This document shows positions 14,414 through 19,187 of a stretch of 20,010 bases of DNA, piece after piece (positions within the stretch are counted from its first letter, which is position 1; each line of letters begins with the position of its first letter). Below the pieces are notes generated by a model that did not search any database, had not been told where the DNA came from, and saw only the letters and a list, made by a program, of their open reading frames with translations. Origin of the DNA: Mayfieldus sp038317345 (GTDB taxonomy: Bacteria; Actinomycetota; Thermoleophilia; Solirubrobacterales; 70-9). A program made the translations under genes and the position numbers. The stretch lies in NCBI GenBank assembly GCA_038317345.1, contig JBBQBH010000052.1, positions 1-20,010 of the forward strand, read 5' to 3'.

Positions 14414-15554
14414 TCCGCGTCCCGGCCGCGTGTGCCGCAAGATCGCGCCCCGGTTCGATGCCCCAGCGCTGCGCAACCCCTGCAAGCTCGGGGCTGAGCG
14501 GCCAGCGGTCGGGCCGCTCCTCCCCCTCGTGGTCGGGGCTGGCGCCCTTCAGCGCCATGCAGCCCCTGTTGTCGCCGACGGTTCGGATCGCGTCGACCTG
14601 CTCGGCGCTGAGCCGCTGCTCCGTCGGCAATGCGGCGAGCTCGGCGCGCTTGTCCTCGATCGGGCGGGCGCCAGGCCCGGCCTCCTGGATCAGGGTGGGG
14701 ACGACGGACTCGACCGCCTCGTGGGCGAGGTTCCATTGGCAGGCGAGCTGCATCGGGGTCAGCCCGGCGGCCTCGGCGATCGGGCGCAGGCGCTCGAGCT
14801 TCTGGCGACCGGCCTCGATCCAGCCCGCCGGTCGGAAGGCGCGGTGATCGCCGTCGGCGAGCTCGGCGCCCGGAAGCAGGTCGTCCCAGAACAGGCCCCC
14901 GTAGTCGACCACGCGGGTGATCACCTTTACGTCGTTGCGTGCCGCCGCTTCGAGGCACAGCTCGCCGGGCCAGGGCTCGAGCGGGTTGAGGATCACCATC
15001 GCCCAGTCGATCCACTCGCCGAACCGCTCCAGGCAGTCGATGAGGTCGAGGGTGAACCCGTTCGCCGGCCCCGGCGCGACGCCGATCGAAGCGGTGAGCC
15101 CGGCCTCCCGCAGGATGGCCATCCCGTCCCAGACCACATCGCTGCGGTAGCCGATGCGGTCGGGGTTGTGGAGCAGCAAGAGGTCGAAGGAATCGGCGCC
15201 GATCCGCTCGAGGCTGCGCTCGGTCGCCATCCGCAGGTAGTCCGCATAGCCGCCCGGGCCGCGCAGCCGCCGGTCGGTGAAGCGTGGGAAGCCGCGTGGG
15301 CCGTCGCGCTGTCCCTCGTAGAAGTCGTGGCCGACGGCGCCGACGAGGCTGTAGGACTCGCGCGCGGCGCCCTCGAGCGCCCGCCCGAGCAGCCGATCCG
15401 CCTCGCCCACGCCGTAGACGTCGGCGGTCAACATCGTGTCGATCCCGTTCGGGCGCAGCAGCGCCGCCAGGCGATCCTCGTCGATCGTCTCGCCGAAGCG
15501 CAGGTATCGCCCTCCGCTCCAGGTTCCGATCGCCGTTCTGCCGGGCTCTCTCAT
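14409..15554 (-). CDS. Aldo/keto reductase-like protein with atypical active site
   Basis: A 381-residue protein with the aldo/keto-reductase barrel pattern: TADVYGVGEADRLLGRAL near residue 43, SLERIGADSFDLLLLHNPD near 114-132, ILREAGLTASIGVAPGPANGFTLDLI, an AMVILNPLEPW strand, and LTPMQLACQWNLAHEAVESVVP near the C-terminus. Typical members reduce carbonyls with NADPH using an Asp-Tyr-Lys-His tetrad. Tyr47 and His129 are visible, but the Asp is not five residues before the Tyr (Leu42 is there), and the strand that normally carries Lys reads SLVGAVGHDF without one. Dehydratase-like or non-enzymatic use is possible. A C-terminal extension of about 50 residues follows the barrel. TACCGT lies seven bases before the ATG. 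Confidence 0.8.
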   Translation of the reverse strand: MREPGRTAIGTWSGGRYLRFGETIDEDRLAALLRPNGIDTMLTADVYGVGEADRLLGRALEGAARESYSLVGAVGHDFYEGQRDGPRGFPRFTDRRLRGPGGYADYLRMATERSLERIGADSFDLLLLHNPDRIGYRSDVVWDGMAILREAGLTASIGVAPGPANGFTLDLIDCLERFGEWIDWAMVILNPLEPWPGELCLEAAARNDVKVITRVVDYGGLFWDDLLPGAELADGDHRAFRPAGWIEAGRQKLERLRPIAEAAGLTPMQLACQWNLAHEAVESVVPTLIQEAGPGARPIEDKRAELAALPTEQRLSAEQVDAIRTVGDNRGCMALKGASPDHEGEERPDRWPLSPELAGVAQRWGIEPGRDLAAHAAGTRS

Positions 15555-15561
15555 GGCAGAA

Positions 15562-15567
15562 ACGGTA
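15562..15567 (-). promoter_or_regulatory. Candidate -10 hexamer for the AKR-like gene
   Basis: TACCGT (TANNNT) on the minus strand is seven bases before the ATG at 15554, close to the leaderless spacing seen elsewhere in the window. No Shine-Dalgarno sequence is present. Confidence 0.25.
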
Positions 15568-15574
15568 ACGGCGC

Positions 15575-15592
15575 GCCGGGGTTGGCCCCGGC
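15575..15592. terminator. Perfect GC-rich hairpin
   Basis: GCCGGGG, loop TTGG, CCCCGGC: a seven-base-pair perfect stem with a four-base loop. It lies downstream of the LVIVD-type gene on the minus strand and upstream of the AKR-like gene. It may be a terminator of the former, though no T-run follows. Confidence 0.35.
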
Positions 15593-15602
15593 CCGCCGCC
15601 TC

Positions 15603-15650
15603 AGGTTCGAGTCGAAGCGCCGGTACGGCGCTAGCTCAGGCCGCGAACCT
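15603..15650. terminator. Nested inverted repeats downstream of the LVIVD-type gene
   Basis: An outer pair AGGTTCG (15603-15609) and CGAACCT (15644-15650) encloses a perfect inner hairpin AGCGCCG, loop GTA, CGGCGCT (15616-15632). On the minus strand it begins about 35 bases after the LVIVD-type stop codon. It is best read as a 3'-end structure or terminator; a small structured RNA or protein-binding site is possible. Confidence 0.4.
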
Positions 15651-15684
15651 ACACCAGAGGAGGAGTCGATTTGTTGCCGACCCG

Positions 15685-17109
15685 CTAGTGGTGCTGGTGC
15701 TTGTGGTGGTGGTGGTGGTGGTGCTTGTGATGGTGGCGGTGGCGCTTTTTGGCGTTCGGCCAGACCTTCTTGTCCACCCGCACGTCGTAGAACCCGCTCC
15801 CGCCGTCCGTGTACCAGATCTCCCGCCCCTGCCCGAATGCCGGCTGGGACATCGCGAAGTTGCTGCCGTCGAAGCGGTTCTCCATCCTGGGGGTCGCAGG
15901 AGCAACGAAATAGGCGATCTCCTTCGGCGCCGCAAGCTTGCTGATGTCGAAGACGCGGAGGCCGGAGGCGATGAACGAGCAGGCGACGACCTTCGGGTCG
16001 ACGCGGCTCGGGAAGTTGCAGTAGTGCGCCGCGTAACCCTGCACAGGGCTCGATGCTCCGGGGTCGTTGGCGGCGGTGTGGTGCTCGGCGGGCTGGTCCA
16101 CCTGCAGGCGCAGGTTCGAGCCGACGCGGGGGTGCGCCTCGTCGGAGATGTCGATGATCCGTCCCGCGCCGACCGCGTCGGTATCGCCGCCGGGGCTCGT
16201 CGTCCCGGCCGTGTACTCGTCGAACTCGAGCACGTAGGGCTTGCCGTTGCGAGTGAACGGGATCGCGTTCTGTGGAATCGACGCGGAGTTCCAGGTAAGG
16301 CGACTGACCTCCCGCGCCTGCGGATCGGACTTGCGCGCCTGGATCTCGCTCGTGTCGAGGATCAGCATGTTGCCGCTCGGGTCGGCGATGTAAGCGCGGT
16401 TGCCGTCGTCTCTGAGCGACATCCCGTGGGCGAGGACGTTGCCCTGCCAGATCGAATGCGGGTTCTTCGGGTCGGTGACGTCGATAGCCGTGACCGCCTG
16501 GACCGCGGTGCCGGTCGCGTAGAACGTCCTGCCGTCGGGGGCGAATCCGCTCTCGTGCCCGAAACGCGCGACCAGTGAGGTCGACTGCAGCACCGGATGA
16601 CGGCAGTCGTTGCTGGCGCCATAGATCGACACAAGTCCCGGATAGGTGCCCGGATTGCCGAGCACCGCCGCCAGCAGGCCGCGCTTCGGATTCAGGGCAA
16701 GCGACTCGTGCGGCGACATCATCGGCGGCTGGGTGAGCGTGTCGGTCTGCACCGGGTGCTCCGGGTCGGACATATCGAGCACGGCAACACCAACGGAACT
16801 GGTGTCGAGCTTCAACGCGTTGATCGGGAACAGCAGGGCCGTGTCGTAGAACGCGCACTGGCGTCCTTTGTCGTCGACGTAGCGGAGGGTCTTGAAGCCC
16901 CCCGACGTGCCCTGGTGGCTGACTAGTGTGACGTTGCAGTTGAATCCGTTCGGCGGCGATCCCGCGGGAACTGGGCCATCGACGCCGGGCTCCTCATGTG
17001 AACCGGGGTCGCACTTCGCCTGCGGCGTGGCGACGAGTGGCGGCTCGGCGTTGTGCTGGATCGGAACCATCGCCGGTGTCTGCCCGCCAAGCTGGCCGAG
17101 CGCGAGCAA
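15685..17109 (-). CDS. LVIVD-repeat-type beta-propeller protein with polyhistidine tail
   Basis: A 474-residue protein resembling exported LVIVD-repeat proteins of actinobacteria. Propeller-blade motifs recur: VGVAVLDMSDPEHPVQ, LVSIYGASNDCRHPVL, VTAIDVTDPKNPHSIW, MLILDTSEI, RIIDISDEAHPRV, GLRVFDISKLAAPKEIAYF. Metal- or ligand-type residues are frequent in the conserved strings (SPHESLALN, RFGHESGFAPDG, AHGMSLRDDGNRAY, HYCNFPSRVDP). No enzymatic reaction is known to me for the family. The last 18 residues contain 14 histidines. The frame begins at a TTG (17109) because a TGA lies upstream; related protein sequence (PISALLND) continues beyond the TTG, and a signal peptide occurs in another frame up to 17257. 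As written the protein therefore lacks its export signal. Confidence 0.8.
   Translation of the reverse strand: MLALGQLGGQTPAMVPIQHNAEPPLVATPQAKCDPGSHEEPGVDGPVPAGSPPNGFNCNVTLVSHQGTSGGFKTLRYVDDKGRQCAFYDTALLFPINALKLDTSSVGVAVLDMSDPEHPVQTDTLTQPPMMSPHESLALNPKRGLLAAVLGNPGTYPGLVSIYGASNDCRHPVLQSTSLVARFGHESGFAPDGRTFYATGTAVQAVTAIDVTDPKNPHSIWQGNVLAHGMSLRDDGNRAYIADPSGNMLILDTSEIQARKSDPQAREVSRLTWNSASIPQNAIPFTRNGKPYVLEFDEYTAGTTSPGGDTDAVGAGRIIDISDEAHPRVGSNLRLQVDQPAEHHTAANDPGASSPVQGYAAHYCNFPSRVDPKVVACSFIASGLRVFDISKLAAPKEIAYFVAPATPRMENRFDGSNFAMSQPAFGQGREIWYTDGGSGFYDVRVDKKVWPNAKKRHRHHHKHHHHHHHKHQHH
15688..15741. repeat. GTG/CAC trinucleotide-rich tract coding for the His tail
   Basis: Eighteen codons at the 3' end of the LVIVD-type gene, fourteen of them His codons (CAC or CAT). 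Seven identical CAC codons are consecutive (15703-15723), forming a short perfect microsatellite that could change length by slippage. Confidence 0.8.
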
Positions 17110-17130
17110 ATCGTTCAGGAGGGCCGAGAT

Positions 17131-17257
17131 TGGGCAGGGCGCCGGCCGCCGTCATGACCAGCAAGTTGGAGCCGAGGATGATCAGGATCGGCACGAGGCG
17201 CCAGAGGCGGCGCTCGTCTCTCTCCCGTTTCATCGCCTTGCGACGACGACCTCCCAT
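17131..17257 (-). pseudogene. Out-of-frame signal peptide of the LVIVD-type gene
   Basis: From the ATG at 17257 this frame encodes a basic start (MGGRRRKAMKRERDERRLWR) and a hydrophobic core (LVPILIILGSNLLVMTAAGAL), a textbook signal peptide or anchor; an ATG at 17233 is an alternative start. After AAGALP the frame no longer looks like the family, while the neighbouring frame picks up with PISALLNDLLALGQLGG, as expected for the mature N-terminus. One extra base in CTGCCCAATCTC (around 17130-17134) explains the break. Confidence 0.6.
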
Positions 17258-17311
17258 GGGCCGCAACGCTAGCAGCGAGATCCGGCATCCATGCAGATTC
17301 CAGGAGGCTTA

Positions 17312-17884
17312 CTAGAGGCCGAGGCCGCGTACCCCGGGCTCATCCCAGCCCAGGTGGTGGGCCAATTCGTGGCGCACGGTGCGCTCGACCTGCGCCCGCA
17401 GCAGGTCGGGATCGTGGCTGAAGTCGCGCTCCAGCGTGTCTTGGTAGATGACGATGCGGTCCGGGTAGATGTCGCGGGCGACGGTGCCCCCGATGTAGTG
17501 GCCGTAGGCGTGGTGCTCGTGACCGCGGCTGGAGACGACCACCGGCGTGTGCTCGAGCAGCTCCCGGAACGGCTCCGGCAAGTCGTCCAGCGCCTCCATC
17601 ACCAGCTCGTCGAACTCGCTCGGTGGCCGGTCGGGGGGCGGTAGCGCGGCAAGTGCCTCGCTGCGGTCGACCAGGCGCCGGAACTCGGGTTCGGGCATCT
17701 CGGGCCCAATCAGCGCCACGGTCGCCCAAGCGGTGATGAGCACGATCGCGAGGGCACCGACCAGCAGCGCCAGCAGTCCACCCAGCCCCCCGAACGAGGG
17801 CGGGTTGAGGAGCAGCAGAACGACGCCGGTGATGAAGGCACAAAGCGCCGCCACGCGCAGTGGTGGGCCGAAGATCTCCCTCAT
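17312..17884 (-). CDS. Membrane-anchored zincin-like metallopeptidase (PF06262-type)
   Basis: A 190-residue protein with two N-terminal hydrophobic segments (about 9-27 and 35-59) that probably form a membrane hairpin, followed by a soluble domain of the small zincin-like family. The zinc site is HELAH at 172-176 within RTVRHELAHHLGWDEPGVRGLGL; the downstream HHLGxDEPGVRGLGL signature is characteristic. The domain core, FDELVMEALDDLPEPFRELL then VVVSSR, IYPDRIVIYQDTLER and LRAQVERTVRHE, is complete. Many homologues lack the membrane hairpin, so this is an anchored version. Substrates are unknown. TAACCT lies seven bases upstream of the ATG. Confidence 0.82.
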   Translation of the reverse strand: MREIFGPPLRVAALCAFITGVVLLLLNPPSFGGLGGLLALLVGALAIVLITAWATVALIGPEMPEPEFRRLVDRSEALAALPPPDRPPSEFDELVMEALDDLPEPFRELLEHTPVVVSSRGHEHHAYGHYIGGTVARDIYPDRIVIYQDTLERDFSHDPDLLRAQVERTVRHELAHHLGWDEPGVRGLGL

Positions 17885-17891
17885 ACGAAGG

Positions 17892-17897
17892 AGGTTA
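17892..17897 (-). promoter_or_regulatory. Candidate -10 hexamer for the metallopeptidase gene
   Basis: TAACCT (TANNNT) on the minus strand is seven bases before the ATG at 17884. The AGGAGG visible here is on the plus strand and cannot serve this gene. Confidence 0.25.
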
Positions 17898-17956
17898 GAG
17901 CGACCGGTTTACCGGGCTCCTAAGCCAGAACATCAATGGCGCCGGGCAACGCAGAG

Positions 17957-18055
17957 CTAGAGCACGCGCGTAACCACGAAGATCACGATCAGGATCACGA
18001 TCACCAAACCGACCAATCCGAGACCCAACGCAGCAACTGGAATGGCCAAGTCCAT
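17957..18055 (-). CDS. Single-helix membrane peptide (32 residues)
   Basis: A 32-residue frame starts MDLAIPVAALGLGL, continues as an unbroken Val/Ile/Leu helix (about residues 5-28) and ends FVVTRVL. It has a strong Shine-Dalgarno sequence, AGGAGG, six bases before the ATG, which is rare in this window and is the main reason to call it. A frame extending upstream to 18190 exists, but the added residues are arginine-rich and unlike a membrane peptide. I recognise no family. It precedes the membrane metallopeptidase on the same strand with a gap of about 70 bases, so the two could be co-transcribed. Confidence 0.6.
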   Translation of the reverse strand: MDLAIPVAALGLGLVGLVIVILIVIFVVTRVL

Positions 18056-18061
18056 TTCGCT

Positions 18062-18067
18062 CCTCCT
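18062..18067 (-). promoter_or_regulatory. Strong Shine-Dalgarno sequence of the 32-residue gene
   Basis: AGGAGG within GAGGAGGAG on the minus strand, six bases from the ATG at 18055. It fixes that ATG, rather than the upstream start at 18190, as the likely translation start. Confidence 0.6.
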
Positions 18068-18085
18068 CATTCGGGGACTGGATCC

Positions 18086-18180
18086 ATGTACCCGCCCTTC
18101 AACGGGCGAGACATCTGGGCCGGCTAGCCGAGCTGATCGGCGGCGCCGGCAAGGACAAGCTTCTCCCAGGTCCCGGCTAA
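18086..18180 (+). pseudogene. Possible remnant of an RTX-type calcium-binding repeat
   Basis: In one frame (from 18124) the sequence reads LAELIGGAGKDKLLPGPG followed by TAA; GGAGKDKLLPGPG is close to the RTX nonapeptide pattern GGxGxDxLx. In the adjacent frame just upstream (18086-18127) MYPPFNGRDIWAG could be the preceding repeat, which would need one missing base at about 18124. No larger RTX gene is present. The 217-base gap at 18056-18272 otherwise holds only a short hairpin, CGCCC/GGGCG (18093-18108), and the Rieske promoter. Confidence 0.2.
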
Positions 18181-18257
18181 GGCTCAACACCCTCTACGCC
18201 CAGGCCGCATCCTCGAACGTCCAGTTTGCCGACGATCGTCAGATTGCCTAACCGGTG

Positions 18258-18266
18258 TGAGATAGT
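18258..18266 (+). promoter_or_regulatory. Candidate extended -10 promoter, leaderless Rieske gene
   Basis: TG, one base, then GATAGT (18261-18266, four of six matches) forms an extended -10 arrangement. Six bases separate it from the GTG start at 18273. No Shine-Dalgarno sequence is present. Confidence 0.35.
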
Positions 18267-18272
18267 CGGCGG

Positions 18273-18644
18273 GTGAGCACTTCCGAGCAGTCCGCCACCC
18301 GCCTCGTAGCCGTCGCCGAGCTCGGAGACTCAAATGTCGCCGTGGTGGAGCAGACACCGCACGGGACCATGGCAGTAGGCATCAGCGCCGGCAAGCCGTT
18401 TGCGGTCTCTAACCGCTGCCGTCACCTCTTCGCCTCACTGGGCGAGGGGCATGTGACCGAGGAGGGATGCCTCGAGTGCCCTTGGCACGCCTCGCGCTAT
18501 GACGTCTCAAACGGCAAGATGGTGCGCGGTCCTCAGGGCGCGTTCAAGCCGCTCGCGGGTGTCGTCAAGGCGACCACCGGCGCCATACCCCTGAAGACAT
18601 TTCCGGTCGAGTTGCGCGACGACGCAATCTGGCTGGTCGGCTGA
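18273..18644 (+). CDS. Rieske [2Fe-2S] domain protein
   Basis: A 123-residue stand-alone Rieske protein. The cluster ligands are complete: C49-x-H51 in NRCRHLF and C69-x2-H72 in LECPWHASRYDVSNG, separated by 17 residues, as in ferredoxin components of oxygenase and nitrite-reductase-like systems. It has no signal peptide or membrane helix, so it is a soluble electron carrier; no oxygenase partner is present in this window. The C-terminal PLAGVVKATTGAIPLKTFPVELRDDAIWLVG supplies the closing strands. The GTG start fits the extended -10 motif upstream and gives a short N-terminal lead of about ten residues. Confidence 0.9.
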   Translation: MSTSEQSATRLVAVAELGDSNVAVVEQTPHGTMAVGISAGKPFAVSNRCRHLFASLGEGHVTEEGCLECPWHASRYDVSNGKMVRGPQGAFKPLAGVVKATTGAIPLKTFPVELRDDAIWLVG

Positions 18645-18721
18645 GCCAGCACCCTCGGTAATCGCAGCCCCAAAGCGAAAGGCGGTTTTGCCAAGCGTCA
18701 CAGTCTGCGGCAGACGCGCGA

Positions 18722-18880
18722 GTGGCGATTGACTCAGGTGAGGTGGTCGCCGGCTCATTGCCTCAGAGGGCGAAGCGCCTCGTGCGAGAATGGGCCGAAG
18801 CGCATCGCGGAGAGCTCGAAAGTAATTGGGACCGAGCGGTGCGCCACCAGAAACCGATGCCGATAGACCCACTCAGATGA
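18722..18880 (+). pseudogene. Truncated DUF4160 gene (C-terminal half)
   Basis: From a GTG at 18722 a 52-residue frame reads AIDSGEVVAGSLPQRAKRLV, then REWAEAHRGELESNWDRA and MPIDPLR. This matches the C-terminal half of DUF4160 proteins (IDxxEVxxGxLPxRAxxLVxEWAxxHRxELxxNW, ending IxPL). The N-terminal half, normally with an FYG and PPHFHAxYG region, is missing: the frame is closed by TAA at 18656-18658, and none of the three forward frames in 18645-18721 encodes it. Its TGA overlaps the ATG of the DUF2442 gene (ATGA), the usual arrangement of the intact pair. It is therefore a 5'-truncated remnant, although a short peptide could still be translated. Confidence 0.6.
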
Positions 18881-19185
18881 GCGAGATCATCCGTGTCACT
18901 GCTGTCGAGCCGTTGGACGGTTTTTGGATCCGTGCCAGCTTCTCCGACGACGCGATCAAGGAGATCGACATGAGTGACTTTCTCGGCGTAGGTGGCGTGT
19001 TCACCCCGATTCGTGAGAATCGGGAGATCTTCGACCAGGTCCGGGTCAACCCCGAGACCCACACCATTGAGTGGCCCGGGGAAGTCGACATTGACCCTGA
19101 AGTCCTCTACGGACGCTTCGAGCCAGCATCAGGGCGTCGGGTCGAGCGCCGAATCATTCGCGAGCCGACGCCCGCGGTCAGCTAG
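18877..19185 (+). CDS. DUF2442-domain protein
   Basis: A 102-residue protein matching the DUF2442 pattern: IIRVTAVEPLDGFWIRASFSDDAIKEIDMSDFL (a strand pair and V-x-F-x-D-G-like turn), GGVFTPIRENREIFDQVRVNPETHTIEWPGEVDIDPEVLY (the hallmark F..V.v....tI.WpnG.DiaPe.Ly motif). DUF2442 genes are often next to DUF4160 genes and suspected to form toxin-antitoxin-like or regulatory pairs, but the biochemical role is not established to my knowledge. The ATG at 18877 sits in the stop codon of the DUF4160 remnant. A longer frame from 18826 exists, but its first 17 residues are Pro/Gly-rich and unlike the family. It converges on clpC, with only two bases between stops. Confidence 0.78.
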   Translation: MSEIIRVTAVEPLDGFWIRASFSDDAIKEIDMSDFLGVGGVFTPIRENREIFDQVRVNPETHTIEWPGEVDIDPEVLYGRFEPASGRRVERRIIREPTPAVS

Positions 19186-19187
19186 GG

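Noticed and set aside
15603..15650. tRNA-like element (GGTTCGAGTC resembles a T-arm)
   Set aside because: No T-stem pairing, acceptor stem or anticodon arm can be formed; the symmetry is a simple nested hairpin.
15703..15723. GTG repeats as a CRISPR-like or regulatory repeat
   Set aside because: It is a simple trinucleotide run in frame with His codons, with no spacers.
14430..15944. 504-codon plus-strand frame over the AKR-like gene
   Set aside because: Antisense shadow that also runs through the intergenic hairpins and into the next gene.
17975..18005. GATCACGATCAGGATCACGATCACC as an operator or repeat array
   Set aside because: It codes for the Val/Ile-rich helix of the 32-residue peptide; repetition is explained by repeated ATC/GTG codons.
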